This document shows positions 46,154-56,500 of a DNA stretch of 64,000 nt, piece by piece. The notes under the pieces are model-generated. The model was not told the origin of the DNA. It did not search any database and saw only the letters and a list, made by a program, of their open reading frames with translations. Position 1 is the first letter of the stretch. The number at the start of each line of letters is the position of its first letter. The position numbers and the translations under genes were made by a program. The DNA comes from Segetibacter koreensis DSM 18137 (GTDB lineage Bacteria > Bacteroidota > Bacteroidia > Chitinophagales > Chitinophagaceae). Location of the stretch: contig NZ_KB893370.1 of the NCBI RefSeq assembly GCF_000374045.1, positions 124,001-188,000 on the forward strand. Direction: 5' to 3'.

Positions 46154-48694
46154 CTATTTTTCCAATTGAGCCTGCATTTTTTTAATTCTGTCCTCCAGTT
46201 TTTCGCTGCTCATATTTTCACGCATGCTGTCTACTTTAACAGGGAAACAAAAAGGAGTTAGCTGGGCGGGAAAAGTCAGAATAATTTTAGATTGCTGAAT
46301 TCTCTCTAACATTTTGCGCAATCGCATTTCTTCCATCTGCTGCTCCATCACTTCATGATATGATTGACGAAGCAAGAGGTTGTGAGGATCGTATTCACTA
46401 AACACATTAAACAATAACGATGCAGAAGATTGCAAGTGCCGTGCTTTCTTTTGCTCTCCCGGGTATCCCTGGAAAATGAGTCCGCCTATTACGCCGATAT
46501 CACGAAATTTTCGCCTTGCCATTTCAGTTGAGTTTACGCTTCGCTGAATATCTGCAAATAAGTTTTCGGTAGAAAAAAGCTCATAAACATTTGTATCATC
46601 CACAGGAATTGGCTGATCGCTAAGGAGTTCAAAGCCATAATCGTTCATAGCCATAGAAAAAGTGATTGGAGTAATTTTGCTAATGCGATAAGCAAGAACC
46701 GCCGCCATTGCTTCATGCACCAGCCTTCCTTCAAAAGGATAGACAAATAAATGATGGCCATCTTTTGTTTCGATCTGTTCAATCAGCAGTTCCATTTCCC
46801 GGGGTACGTGTGATAATTTTTTTTGCAAAACAAACAATGGCTTCAGCGCTGTAAGTTCAATATCTTTTGCAGTAAGGGCCTCATTAAACTTTCTTCTAAG
46901 CATCATACCAAGGTTGGAAGATAAAGGCATTCTTCCACCATCCCAACTAGGTACAATTGCTTTTGTTGCATTTGATTTTCTTACCAAAGCAGTCATTTCT
47001 TTTACCATCACAAACTCCAAATTCCTTCCTGCCAATGTAAATACATTGCCAGGCTCTAGTCTTGATATAAACGTTTCTTCTATCACACCAACGTAACCAC
47101 CACTTATAAACTTTACTTTCATCATTGGACTGCTAACAATAGTGCCTATATGCATGCGATGACGCATAGCTATCCGCCGGTTTTTTATCCTGTAAACGCC
47201 ATCTTCTCCCTGTTCCACCTTTTTATATTCATCATATTGTTGCAATGCTTCGCCTCCACTAACTATCGTGTATAGTACCTGTTGCCATTCTGCATCATTC
47301 ATCTCTGCATAGCACCAGGTATTTTTTACCTCTTCATAAATTTCATCGGGTCTAAAACCCTCACCGACAGCCAGCGTGCACAAATATTGAATGAGCACAT
47401 CAAAGCAAAGAGTTCTTGGTTCACGACTTTCAATAATATTTTCTTCCATTGCCTGTTTCAGCGCAGCAGCTTCCACTAATTCTAAAGAATGAGTTGGGAG
47501 AAAATAAATTTTACTCACCTTACCCGGTTGATGTCCACTCCGTCCGGCGCGTTGTAAAAAACGAGCGACCCCTTTTGGCGAACCGACCTGTATTACCGTT
47601 TCAACCGGTCTAAAGTCAACACCAAGGTCTAAGCTTGATGTACAAATAACTGCTTTGAGTTTTGTAGTATGTAACGCCTCTTCTACCCACAACCTGATTT
47701 CCTGTTCTATGCTTCCATGATGCAAGGCAATGGCACCAGCAAGGTCCGGAGCAATTTCAAGTATTTTTTGATACCACCTTTCGCTCATGCCGCGTGTATT
47801 GATAAACACAAGAGTTGTGTTATTTGCCCGGATAATATCAACGGCTTCCTGGGCAAGATTTAACCCAAGATGACCTGCCCAGGGGAATTTTTCAATTTCT
47901 TCGGGAATAACGGATTCTATAGATATCTCTTTACGCAGCTGAGCTTTAACAATAACAGGAGAAAATGCACGCCTTTGTTTTTGTAAGTTAAGGGAGAAAA
48001 GAAGGACATCTTTGGCCTGTTCCAGATTTCCTATAGTCGCACTGATGCCCCAAATAGAGAGCTGAAAGTTGATAGAAGGATACTGCTTTTCGTTGTTCAC
48101 TGTTCGTTGTTCGCTCCTTACTTCCAACTTCCTGCACACTCCAACTATTCTCGATAACGCTAACTCAACCTGTACACCGCGCTTGCTTCCCAGCAATTCG
48201 TGCCATTCGTCTACTGCTATTATTTGTAAAGTAGAAAAAATGTCTTCATAATCTTTCTGGCCCAGAAGTAAATGAAGACTTTCGGGAGTTATGATAAGAG
48301 CTTCGGGCATGCTCCTTTTTTGTCTTTGCCGCTCATTTATATCGGTATCGCCGTTTCTAATTCCTATTTGCCAGCTCATGCCGAGTTCCTGGATCACTTC
48401 CTCCATTGCCCGGGAAATGTCTTTTCCCAATGCGCGTAACGGCGTTATCCAAAGCAATTGAATGCCATTTTTCTTTTTGGCTTTATAATCTTTCGGATGC
48501 TGATTTATGAAATTGATCAGAGCACCGAGAAATACTGAAAATGTTTTTCCGAAACCTGTGGGTGCATTTACGACTCCGCTGTTACTTATGTGCAGTTGTT
48601 CCCATGTCTCTTCCTGAAATGGAAAAGGTGTCAGGCCTTTTGAAGCCAGCCATTCAATAATAACTTCATATCCTTTTGTTTCCTGAAGTTTCAA
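46154..48694 (-). CDS. Ligase-associated DEXH-box (Lhr-like) helicase
   Basis: 846 residues, superfamily 2. Walker A VVNAPTGFGKTFSVF, DEWH box AVDEWHELLGS, motif III ISATIGN, motif VI QRAGRSGHQPG; then a winged-helix and Lhr-core C-terminal region. This is the short Lhr-Core type that travels with an ATP-dependent ligase and an MBL exonuclease in DNA-repair clusters (known from Pseudomonas and Bacteroidota). It would translocate on single-stranded DNA and unwind hybrids. It comes third after exonuclease and ligase, with 42 bp to the ligase stop. Confidence 0.9.
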   Translation of the reverse strand: MKLQETKGYEVIIEWLASKGLTPFPFQEETWEQLHISNSGVVNAPTGFGKTFSVFLGALINFINQHPKDYKAKKKNGIQLLWITPLRALGKDISRAMEEVIQELGMSWQIGIRNGDTDINERQRQKRSMPEALIITPESLHLLLGQKDYEDIFSTLQIIAVDEWHELLGSKRGVQVELALSRIVGVCRKLEVRSEQRTVNNEKQYPSINFQLSIWGISATIGNLEQAKDVLLFSLNLQKQRRAFSPVIVKAQLRKEISIESVIPEEIEKFPWAGHLGLNLAQEAVDIIRANNTTLVFINTRGMSERWYQKILEIAPDLAGAIALHHGSIEQEIRLWVEEALHTTKLKAVICTSSLDLGVDFRPVETVIQVGSPKGVARFLQRAGRSGHQPGKVSKIYFLPTHSLELVEAAALKQAMEENIIESREPRTLCFDVLIQYLCTLAVGEGFRPDEIYEEVKNTWCYAEMNDAEWQQVLYTIVSGGEALQQYDEYKKVEQGEDGVYRIKNRRIAMRHRMHIGTIVSSPMMKVKFISGGYVGVIEETFISRLEPGNVFTLAGRNLEFVMVKEMTALVRKSNATKAIVPSWDGGRMPLSSNLGMMLRRKFNEALTAKDIELTALKPLFVLQKKLSHVPREMELLIEQIETKDGHHLFVYPFEGRLVHEAMAAVLAYRISKITPITFSMAMNDYGFELLSDQPIPVDDTNVYELFSTENLFADIQRSVNSTEMARRKFRDIGVIGGLIFQGYPGEQKKARHLQSSASLLFNVFSEYDPHNLLLRQSYHEVMEQQMEEMRLRKMLERIQQSKIILTFPAQLTPFCFPVKVDSMRENMSSEKLEDRIKKMQAQLEK

Positions 48695-48736
48695 CTACTT
48701 AAATTTAATAATGCTTTAATTGTTCTCTCTGCTCTT

Positions 48737-50437
48737 CTATGATTGCGGTTTTGTGCCATACACCTCCAACATCTTCTTTAAATCTTCCAAAGTGTTTATT
48801 TCGTCTGGCTTTTTATCTTTTCTCCACCTGTTGATCCTTGGAAAACGAAGCGCCACTCCGCTTTTATGGCGATTGCTTGCTGCAATTCCTTCAAAGGCAA
48901 TTTCAAAAACCAGCTCGGGCTTCACAGTTCTTACCGGACCAAATTTCTCAAGCGAATTTCTTTTTACAAACGAATCTACTTCCGCAAACTCCTTGTCTGT
49001 TAATCCGCTATAAGCTCTTGTAAAAGGAATTAATTTTTCTCCGTCTTTGACTGCGAAAGTATAGGCTGTATATAAATTACTTCGGCGACCACTACCCTTT
49101 TCTGCATAAATCATAACACAATCAATGACCAAAGGATCGATTTTCCATTTCCACCAGTCGCCCGTTTTACGACCAACCTGGTAAAGGCTTGATTTCCTCT
49201 TTATCATAAATCCCTCGGCCCCGTTTTCTCTTGAAGTTTGTCTTAATTCAGCCAATTCATTCCAGTCAGAAAATGAGATTACAGGAGAAAGGATTATAGT
49301 TGGTGTGGTAAGTGGGCGAATAATTGCCTCCAATTGTTTTCGTCGTTCAGATAACGGCTTATTGCGCCAATCTTCGTAATTGTATTCAAGCAAATCATAG
49401 GCGAAAAAGGTTATAGGAGTTTCCTGAAGATTTTTCTTTGTTACATTTTTCCGACCAATCCTTGTTTGCAGCAATGCAAAAGGCAGAGGTTTTTTATCTA
49501 TACTTGGTATTATCTCTCCATCTAAAACTGTTCCGTCTGGCAACAAATCTTTCAGACAACTATACTCAGGAAACTTTTCGGTCATCAATTCCTCTCCACG
49601 GCTCCAGACAAATAGTTGGTTGTTACGCTTGATCACCTGGCCACGAATTCCATCCCATTTCCATTCGACCTGCCAGTTATCAGGATCACCTAAGTTTGCA
49701 GGTTCTTCATCTAAAGCATAAGCGAGGTAAAAAGGATAAGGTTTTGAATAATCGGTTATTGCCGGGTTTTCATTTAAAAGTTCGCCGAAAGTAGTAGTGG
49801 AAGGATCCCAATTGCCACTAATGCGATGTGCAATAACCGAAGCTTCGAGGCTTGTAAATTTCGCTAAAGCATTTACCATCATTTTTTGAGAAACACCTAT
49901 TCGAAAAGCCCCTGTTATCAGTTTATTAAAAACAAATCTTTCGTTTTGGTCCATTTGTTCCCAACTTTCAATAATGAATTTCCTTTTAACAGATTCATCC
50001 TGTTTTTCTATTTGTTTGAATTTTTCTATATAGAAATATAATGGCTTGCTTTCATGTTGTTGTTCAGAAGAGATGGTCTCAGGAAGCAAAAGAGCAATAG
50101 TTTCGGCAAGATCTCCGACCGTATGATAACTTTCACCAAAAAGCCATCCCGGCAAGTCTGTAACTTCTATGCACCAAGTAATTAATTGAGTTGTATTAAC
50201 AGCCCGTTTCGGCTTTCTCCCGCTAAACAGCGCTATCACCCAAACTTTATCTTTATTGTCTGCTAAGGCAAAATAATTAACAAGCGCCTCAAGTTTATCA
50301 TTTGTTTTTGTGCTGCTGCCCAAGACCTTTACAAGGTTTGCAAATAACCCCAGGCCTCCACCATTTGTGGGAGGGGCTGAATCTCTCAGGTGTTCAAGTT
50401 GAATCAGATTCTCAATATCGTCTATATTTTTATTCAT
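48737..50437 (-). CDS. ATP-dependent DNA ligase of the Lhr/exonuclease cluster
   Basis: 566 residues. Adenylation lysine K260 lies in VEWKWDGIRGQVI; further nucleotidyltransferase motifs LDGEII, ENGAEGFMIKR and WWKWK are present, with an N-terminal DNA-binding domain and C-terminal OB fold. It seals nicks using ATP, unlike the NAD-dependent LigA. The conserved part begins near LFANLVKVLGSSTKTN. The first about 30 residues are odd: they contain SAPPTNGGGLG, encoded by a G/C-rich palindrome (50348-50380) that looks like a dispersed repeat, so the true start may lie inside. It follows the exonuclease gene by 58 bp. Confidence 0.9.
   Translation of the reverse strand: MNKNIDDIENLIQLEHLRDSAPPTNGGGLGLFANLVKVLGSSTKTNDKLEALVNYFALADNKDKVWVIALFSGRKPKRAVNTTQLITWCIEVTDLPGWLFGESYHTVGDLAETIALLLPETISSEQQHESKPLYFYIEKFKQIEKQDESVKRKFIIESWEQMDQNERFVFNKLITGAFRIGVSQKMMVNALAKFTSLEASVIAHRISGNWDPSTTTFGELLNENPAITDYSKPYPFYLAYALDEEPANLGDPDNWQVEWKWDGIRGQVIKRNNQLFVWSRGEELMTEKFPEYSCLKDLLPDGTVLDGEIIPSIDKKPLPFALLQTRIGRKNVTKKNLQETPITFFAYDLLEYNYEDWRNKPLSERRKQLEAIIRPLTTPTIILSPVISFSDWNELAELRQTSRENGAEGFMIKRKSSLYQVGRKTGDWWKWKIDPLVIDCVMIYAEKGSGRRSNLYTAYTFAVKDGEKLIPFTRAYSGLTDKEFAEVDSFVKRNSLEKFGPVRTVKPELVFEIAFEGIAASNRHKSGVALRFPRINRWRKDKKPDEINTLEDLKKMLEVYGTKPQS
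50348..50380. repeat. G/C-rich palindromic (REP-like) element at the ligase 5' end
   Basis: On the minus strand CAGCCCCTCCCAC, AAATG, GTGGAGGCCTGGGG: a near-palindrome with a short A/T loop, much richer in G+C than its surroundings and like the short palindromes scattered in many Bacteroidota genomes. No full second copy in this window. Confidence 0.4.
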
Positions 50438-50495
50438 TTTCTTCGAAAGCCTCTCCTTCAGCAGAGTTTGGAGCGATTTTCCCGGTTTTCAATGC

Positions 50496-51515
50496 CTACT
50501 CTTCAGCGGCGGTTAAAGCTGTTGGACCTTCTTCTTCATCATTTCCATACTCAGTTTTTACTTCTGCCGCTTCTATTCCGTTTTCATTTAAAAACCTGCT
50601 AAATTGTGCCTGGAAACCGTGTGTTACAAATACTTTGTCTGCACCTGTTGCTTTCACAGCCTGCAATAGCCCGGCCCAATCTGCATGGTCACTCATTGCA
50701 AATCCGGCATCTACGTTTCTTCTTCTTGCATTACCCCGAACCTGCATCCACCCACTGCACACGCCAACGCTATATGGAGTAAACCTTTTCATCCACGAGC
50801 TGCCGTCCGCGCTTGGTGGGGCAACAACTACACTGCCTGCAAGTTCTTCCTTTTTTGTTTCATTGGTTACTCTTTTTACCGCAGGTAAATTCCACCCGGC
50901 CTGCATTAATGTCGCATGTATGTTGTAAATAGCACCGTGAACAAATATATTTTGTGTAACCTCTGCTATCGCCTTTAACACCCTCTGTGCTTTACCGAGG
51001 CTATAAGCAATGATTACACTTGTTCTGCCTTCTTCCTGGTTTTTAAGTATCCAATTTTGTATGTCTTTATTTATTTGTTCGGGTAATTTCCATTTATAAA
51101 TAGGAAGGCCAAAAGTAGATTCGGTAATGAAGGTATTACATGGAACAGGTTCAAATTGTCCGCTGATTCCATCATCCACAACTTTATAGTCACCGCTGAC
51201 AACCCATACTTCTCCGTTATATTCTACTCTTATCTGGGAAGAGCCGATGACATGACCTGCAGGATGAAAAGAAACTTTTACCCCATTTATAGAAATGTTT
51301 TCATTCCATTCAACTGTCTGGTAAGGATTGTCGCCTAAACGAAGCTGAAGTATTGGCTTAGAGTATGTGTGACATAAATAAGACTTTGAGCCCCAACGGG
51401 CGTGATCGCTATGTGCATGAGTTATCAATGCTTTGTCAACAGGTTTCCACGGATCGATGTAAAACTTTCCCTGCGGACAACATAATCCTTTATCGGTAAA
51501 TTCTATTAATGCCAT
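50496..51515 (-). CDS. Ligase-associated MBL-fold exonuclease
   Basis: 339 residues. Metallo-beta-lactamase/beta-CASP-like nuclease of the Artemis/SNM1 style: HAHSDHARWGS gives the HxHxDH motif (H33, H35, D37, H38), followed by FHPAGHVIGSSQI, WVVSGDYK, and FAMSDHADW. It would trim DNA ends with metal ions. First gene of the exonuclease-ligase-helicase operon. A manganese endonuclease (PdeM/MPE) found in many such clusters is not encoded nearby. Confidence 0.9.
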   Translation of the reverse strand: MALIEFTDKGLCCPQGKFYIDPWKPVDKALITHAHSDHARWGSKSYLCHTYSKPILQLRLGDNPYQTVEWNENISINGVKVSFHPAGHVIGSSQIRVEYNGEVWVVSGDYKVVDDGISGQFEPVPCNTFITESTFGLPIYKWKLPEQINKDIQNWILKNQEEGRTSVIIAYSLGKAQRVLKAIAEVTQNIFVHGAIYNIHATLMQAGWNLPAVKRVTNETKKEELAGSVVVAPPSADGSSWMKRFTPYSVGVCSGWMQVRGNARRRNVDAGFAMSDHADWAGLLQAVKATGADKVFVTHGFQAQFSRFLNENGIEAAEVKTEYGNDEEEGPTALTAAEE

Positions 51516-51743
51516 TAATAATGAATTGGAAGCATTTAATTACACAAAAAACTCTGCCATTGTTTGACAGTAGGAAGACCTCGGGTTTAAAATAGTTTAT
51601 GCAAGCTGCCCGGAAAAGGCTGCCTATCGTTGTGCGGTACAAGGGAGTGACACAACAATGTTGAGAAAAATCTTTATGCCTGTCCCAAAAGCCTGATCTT
51701 AAACGCTTATCATTATTATACGCTAAGTTGCGACTTGTCAATT

Positions 51744-52934
51744 TTAAATAATACTCTTGACAGTCCCGGCCTGTTTTTTAATAAAGTACAATTTCTTATT
51801 TTCAAGAAAGTCAGGCTTTGGACTTGAATTTCTTAACCTGACAGGTTCTAATTTAAATTCATTGAAAAGTGTAAAATCTTTATCATTTAAATTCTTCGGC
51901 AGGCTGTCTCTATGTTTATTAAGCAGCCGGGTAAAATGATATGTTATTTCATAACCTTTAAAAACCATATCGCTGGGGCGGCTGTAATATTTTTCCTTGT
52001 ATCTTTTATTTACCCAGGCACTTAAACCAAGGTTTTGAGAATAATAAAGAAAAGGCGTTGAAAAAACTATATCAACATTTTTGCATTCTGGTTTATCAAG
52101 ATCTTTCATGCCATCCCAGGTAGGCATCCCAATAGCTGTGGTCTGATAACTTTCGTTGCTGCTAAGCATCTCAACCACATCTAATCCAAAGCTTTCAAGC
52201 GGGGAGGCAACAAATACAACGTTGTTTTTTGTGCTGTCAAGACTATTTTTAAGGTTGGCAAGATTTACATTATTTGCATCTATGTTAATCCATTTGATCT
52301 TTAAAGGAACCGCCCCGGGAGTTTTGTTTTTGTCTGTTATAAATCTTTTTATGTAATCTTCTGTTGGTCCTTTTTTAGTGACAGCAAGAATAGTATTAGA
52401 AGAATAGTACTGCTTCATATGCTTGTATAAACCGTCTAGATGTGCAGGGAAAGAAGAATTGAGCAAGACAAAATACGGATTTTGAGAAACGCCGACATAG
52501 TTAGGATAAGTAGCAGAGATCAAAGGAATGTTCTTCGCCAGGGCGTTGTCAGAAAATATTTTTAACTCTTTTGTATTTGTAATGGCAGCAATTATAAGCC
52601 CTACGTCATTCAGTTCAGGCTTTTTCATCAATTCGACTAGTGATTGATGCGCCTGTTTTGTGTCATATATGCTAATTTCAACTTTTGCACCAACCTGGTT
52701 TAGGCTGTCTATTGCCATCATTACACCGTTATAAAACTCCAGCCCGGGTAATATGGTTTTAGGAAGACTCGGTTTATCTGCATTATATGAAAGCGTATCA
52801 AAAACTCCATCTGCATAGAGTGGAATAAAAACTGCAACTTTTACCGGTTTTAAAGTATCGGACTGAGCATTGGCTTTTTTAGCAAAGGCTGCCACGATAC
52901 TTAATAGCAAAAGGAAGCAGTAAATTTTTTTCAT
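51744..52934 (-). CDS. Periplasmic-binding-protein-like (type 1) protein
   Basis: 396 residues with a signal peptide (to about KKANA). The domain resembles branched-chain amino-acid receptor/LivJ-type folds: VKVAVFIPLYADGVFD, GLEFYNGVMMAIDSLNQ, VGLIIAAITNTKEL, then NIPLISATYPNYV. It could bind a small ligand in the periplasm, but no permease is encoded near. It directly follows guaA (39 bp), on the same strand. Some Bacteroidota relatives carry LysM repeats; none seen here. Confidence 0.7.
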   Translation of the reverse strand: MKKIYCFLLLLSIVAAFAKKANAQSDTLKPVKVAVFIPLYADGVFDTLSYNADKPSLPKTILPGLEFYNGVMMAIDSLNQVGAKVEISIYDTKQAHQSLVELMKKPELNDVGLIIAAITNTKELKIFSDNALAKNIPLISATYPNYVGVSQNPYFVLLNSSFPAHLDGLYKHMKQYYSSNTILAVTKKGPTEDYIKRFITDKNKTPGAVPLKIKWINIDANNVNLANLKNSLDSTKNNVVFVASPLESFGLDVVEMLSSNESYQTTAIGMPTWDGMKDLDKPECKNVDIVFSTPFLYYSQNLGLSAWVNKRYKEKYYSRPSDMVFKGYEITYHFTRLLNKHRDSLPKNLNDKDFTLFNEFKLEPVRLRNSSPKPDFLENKKLYFIKKQAGTVKSII

Positions 52935-52973
52935 TTATTTTATTAATTTGTCTCTTAAGCACAAAATTGATGC

Positions 52974-54512
52974 CTATTCCCACTCAATTGTTGATGGCGG
53001 CTTGCTGCTTATGTCGTAAACAACCCTGTTAATTCCTCTTACATTGTTAATTATCTCATTAGAGATATGAGCAAGAAATTCGTAAGGAAGATGTGCCCAA
53101 TCGGCAGTCATTCCATCAACCGATGTAACTGCGCGCAGCGCAAGTGTATGCTCATAAGTTCTTTCATCACCCATAACGCCCACGCTTTTAATAGGAAGCA
53201 GTATCGAGCCCGCCTGCCAAATGCTTGAGTATAATTTATGTTCTTTCAAACCCTGTATATATATATCGTCTGCTTCCTGCAATAGTTTAACCTTTTCTTC
53301 GGTTACTTCACCTAAAATTCTTATTGCCAAACCTGGACCGGGAAATGGGTGGCGAAATAATTGATCGTGGGGAATTTGCAGTTCGAGGCCAACCTTTCTA
53401 ACCTCGTCTTTAAAAAGATATTTAAGCGGTTCTATTAATTTCAAATGCATTTTTTCAGGTAACCCTCCAACGTTATGATGCGACTTTATGGTAGCAGAAG
53501 GTCCGTGTACGCTTACACTTTCAATTACGTCGGGATAAATAGTGCCCTGCCCTAAGAAATTAATATTTGTTAAAGACGAAGCTTCTTCCTGAAAAACATC
53601 TATAAACAATTTGCCAATAGCTTTACGCTTTTCTTCCGGGTCGGATTTACCTTTTAAAGCATCGTAGAAAACTTTTTTTCTATCTACTCCCCTTACGTTA
53701 AGACCAATCTCTTTATAAGTTTTTAAAACCTGTTCAAATTCATTCTTCCTTAGAACGCCGTTATCAACAAAAATTCCGTGCAGGCGGTCGCCTATTGCCC
53801 GGGTTATTATAGTGGCTGCTACGGTGCTGTCTACGCCTCCGCTCAACGCCATAATAACATGGCCATCCCCTACCTGTTGCTGTATATTTTCAATCGCTTC
53901 TTCAACAAAAGCATTTGGGGTCCAATCCTGCGAGCAATGGCACACGTTTACGAGGAAATTATAAATAATTTTTTTTCCTTCGGTTGAATGATACACTTCA
54001 GGATGAAATTGTAAAGCATGCAAAGGAAAACCATTTGCCTCTTTTTTTCTGAATGCTGCTACAGGTATTGAATCAGTTGTGGCTAAAATTTCAAAGTCTT
54101 CAGGTAGTGACAAAATAGAATCTCCATGGCTCATCCAGACTTGCGTATGGCTTGAAACTCCTTCTAACAGAACATCATGTTGTTTTTGAATTTGTAATTG
54201 CGCCCTTCCATATTCTCTTTTATTACTCTTTTCTACCCTGCCACCAAACTGCTTGGCTGTAAGCTGTGCTCCATAACAAACGCCTAAAACCGGCAATTGT
54301 TCATTAAACTTTTTTACATCTACTACCGGCGCTTTTTCATCATTAACAGAAAACGGAGAACCGCTGAGAATGACGCCTTTAACAGAAGCATCAAATGTAT
54401 AAGGTTTGTAATAAGGAATTATTTCACAATACACATTCGCCTCACGTACAGCCCTTGCTATCAGTTGTGTGTATTGGCTTCCAAAGTCTAGAATTAGAAT
54501 TTTTTCGTTCAT
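52974..54512 (-). CDS. guaA: GMP synthase (glutamine-hydrolysing)
   Basis: 512 residues. Glutamine amidotransferase half with nucleophile C79 in LGVCYGAQ and the His-Glu pair in [13 protein letters not shown]-pyrophosphatase half with P-loop [11 protein letters not shown]-terminal dimer domain ending [12 protein letters not shown]. Converts XMP to GMP. Complete and ordinary. Confidence 0.96.
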   Translation of the reverse strand: MNEKILILDFGSQYTQLIARAVREANVYCEIIPYYKPYTFDASVKGVILSGSPFSVNDEKAPVVDVKKFNEQLPVLGVCYGAQLTAKQFGGRVEKSNKREYGRAQLQIQKQHDVLLEGVSSHTQVWMSHGDSILSLPEDFEILATTDSIPVAAFRKKEANGFPLHALQFHPEVYHSTEGKKIIYNFLVNVCHCSQDWTPNAFVEEAIENIQQQVGDGHVIMALSGGVDSTVAATIITRAIGDRLHGIFVDNGVLRKNEFEQVLKTYKEIGLNVRGVDRKKVFYDALKGKSDPEEKRKAIGKLFIDVFQEEASSLTNINFLGQGTIYPDVIESVSVHGPSATIKSHHNVGGLPEKMHLKLIEPLKYLFKDEVRKVGLELQIPHDQLFRHPFPGPGLAIRILGEVTEEKVKLLQEADDIYIQGLKEHKLYSSIWQAGSILLPIKSVGVMGDERTYEHTLALRAVTSVDGMTADWAHLPYEFLAHISNEIINNVRGINRVVYDISSKPPSTIEWE

Positions 54513-54551
54513 AAAAACAAATAAGAAATCAGCTTAAAGTTTGAAATGCCG

Positions 54552-54559
54552 CGAAGGTA
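54552..54559 (-). promoter_or_regulatory. Likely -7 promoter element of guaA
   Basis: On the minus strand TACCTTCG, one base off TAnnTTTG and identical to the element in front of the barrel gene at 5133, about 40 bp before the start. Confidence 0.4.
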
Positions 54560-54767
54560 ATTTATTTTACCTGCTCTTCTGCTTTGTTTACTTTATAATG
54601 CGCTTTCAAACTTTATCATAACATTTTTTACCAGTCCCAATAATAAGGTCAGGAATAATCCCGAACAGGCCCCAAAACATTCAAAATTTGAAAGATACCT
54701 ATCTATAAGATAATAAATAAAACAATACTTTTACTGTTGCTAAATACCGCATACCAAAACAACTAAT

Positions 54768-55487
54768 ATGAGAAGAAGCTTTCTTTATGTAATAAGCCTC
54801 GCATCAATAATTTTTATGTCCTGCAATTTTGCCGGAGAAACCGTTGAGGGGAACGGAAACCGGAAAAGCGAAACACGCAATGTTGGCAATACAAGAAAAG
54901 TAAATGTGGTTGGCGATATAGATGTGTTTGTCGGGCCAGGTGCGCCATCAGTTACAGTAGAAGGAGATGAAAATATACTTCAATTTATAGAAACCCGCAC
55001 AGAAGATGATTGGCTGAATATAAAAACAAGGGACCATATAAATATACACTCTACAAACCCTGTAAAAGCATATGTCACTGCACCCGAAATCAATGGCTTT
55101 AAAGTTACAGGGAGTGGCAACCTGACCTGCAATGACAAATTTTCTTCCAGCAACAACATGTCGTTCAGCATTACGGGCAGTGGCAATATCGCTGCAAACA
55201 TTAACGCTCCCGCTGTAAACGCGGGTATTACGGGCAGCGGCAATATGTATCTGAAAGGAGAAACAAGAAATGTAGAGATTACTGTAACCGGTAGTGGAAA
55301 TTATGATAGTCCTAATTTAAAAGCTGAAAATGCAACTGTAAAAATTATGGGTTCTGGTGATGCAAATCTATTTGCCGATGTTACTTTAAAAGCATCAATA
55401 GCTGGAAGCGGCGATGTAAAATACAGGGGCAACGCCACCGTTAATAAAAATATTGCCGGTAGCGGGTCTGTAATAAAGGTTCCTTAA
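54768..55487 (+). CDS. Head-GIN (DUF2807) lipoprotein
   Basis: 239 residues. A type II signal peptide ends at MSCNF, so the protein is lipidated. The body is a beta-solenoid-like GIN domain with seven GSG-N/D/S turns (VTGSGNL, ITGSGNI, ITGSGNM, VTGSGNY, IMGSGDA, IAGSGDV, IAGSGSV) spaced at about 15-25 residues. Such proteins occur widely in Bacteroidota at the cell surface, with adhesion-like or unknown roles. It is followed, after 322 bp, by an OmpR/histidine-kinase pair that may or may not control it. Confidence 0.85.
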   Translation: MRRSFLYVISLASIIFMSCNFAGETVEGNGNRKSETRNVGNTRKVNVVGDIDVFVGPGAPSVTVEGDENILQFIETRTEDDWLNIKTRDHINIHSTNPVKAYVTAPEINGFKVTGSGNLTCNDKFSSSNNMSFSITGSGNIAANINAPAVNAGITGSGNMYLKGETRNVEITVTGSGNYDSPNLKAENATVKIMGSGDANLFADVTLKASIAGSGDVKYRGNATVNKNIAGSGSVIKVP

Positions 55488-55809
55488 ACAACTGTGGAGG
55501 AATTTTCATTAAAAATATTGGAATACTTACAGTTAACAGTTGCTAGATCAGGCTTTATGAATTAATTTTTTTTAATAGCGGTAGCAAACATTTCAAAAGA
55601 TTTAATTGTATATTTAATTTTAATTAAAATTTTATTAAAATTGCATATGAGAATTAAAAGCGGTTAATCTAATCCGTAGTTGCTTTTTGCTTTTCCCCTT
55701 ATCCAATTTCTTGCAGTATTACATTAATTCAAATAATAAAAAATAGTAACGGATGCTACTGAAATAGCATTTCGAATACAATCGTTATTGTACAATTCTA
55801 TTAAAAAAC
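55488..55809. other. Intergenic region upstream of the two-component pair
   Basis: 322 bp, very AT-rich. It holds a perfect 16-base palindrome AATTTTAATTAAAATT (55616-55631) and an inverted repeat TACAAT-CGTT-ATTGTA (55777-55792) just upstream of the regulator start, a candidate operator. No gene seen. Confidence 0.4.
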
Positions 55810-56496
55810 ATGGAGAATAATCACAGGATACTTTATGCTGAAGATGAACCAAAGTTAGGACAAGTCGTTCAGGAGGAACTTACCAGACAAGGATATCAAA
55901 CAGATGTAGCATTTGATGGACTTGTAGCAGAAAAATTATTTGAGGAGCACAATTATTCTTTAATATTACTGGATGTAAACCTTCCATATAAAAATGGTTT
56001 GGCACTATGTAAGGAATTTAGAAAAGCTAAAAAAGAAATTCCTATAATCATGCTTACAGCCCATGGAGAGTTACAGGATAAGATGGACGCTTTTAATCTT
56101 GGTGCAGACGATTATATTGTAAAACCATTTCATTTAAACGAGCTTCTTGCCAGGATTAAAGTTTTTTTAAAAAGATATGATTCTGCTGAACAAAGTGAAA
56201 AAATGTCAATAGCCGATTTAGAAATTGATTTTATAAATAAAACAGTAACCCGGGCAAAAAAACCAATTAATTTAACCTCGAAAGAATTTGCATTACTTGC
56301 GCTTCTGATAAAGTCAAAAGGAAAAGTAATATCAAAACAGGAAATCCTGGAAAAGGTATGGGGATTAAGTTTTGATACTGGTACTAATACGCTCGAAGTT
56401 TATATAAGTTTTCTAAGAAATAAAATTGATAAACCTTTTATCGATAAACTTATTCATACAAAAGCCGGGTTTGGCTATTTTATAAAGGAACTATAG
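55810..56496 (+). CDS. OmpR-family response regulator
   Basis: 228 residues. Receiver with E11-D12 and phospho-acceptor D55 (LILLDVNLP), conserved Thr in MLTAHG and Lys in VKPFHL; winged-helix DNA-binding domain with LTSKEFALLALL and TLEVYISFLRNKID. It regulates genes when phosphorylated by the kinase encoded next, 4 bp downstream. An inverted repeat 18 bp before the start may be an autoregulatory site (inference). Confidence 0.93.
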   Translation: MENNHRILYAEDEPKLGQVVQEELTRQGYQTDVAFDGLVAEKLFEEHNYSLILLDVNLPYKNGLALCKEFRKAKKEIPIIMLTAHGELQDKMDAFNLGADDYIVKPFHLNELLARIKVFLKRYDSAEQSEKMSIADLEIDFINKTVTRAKKPINLTSKEFALLALLIKSKGKVISKQEILEKVWGLSFDTGTNTLEVYISFLRNKIDKPFIDKLIHTKAGFGYFIKEL

Positions 56497-56500
56497 TTAC

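Noticed and set aside
51490-51741. Small gene between the exonuclease and the periplasmic-binding-like gene
   Set aside because: The frame overlaps the exonuclease start, has no recognisable feature and unlikely composition.
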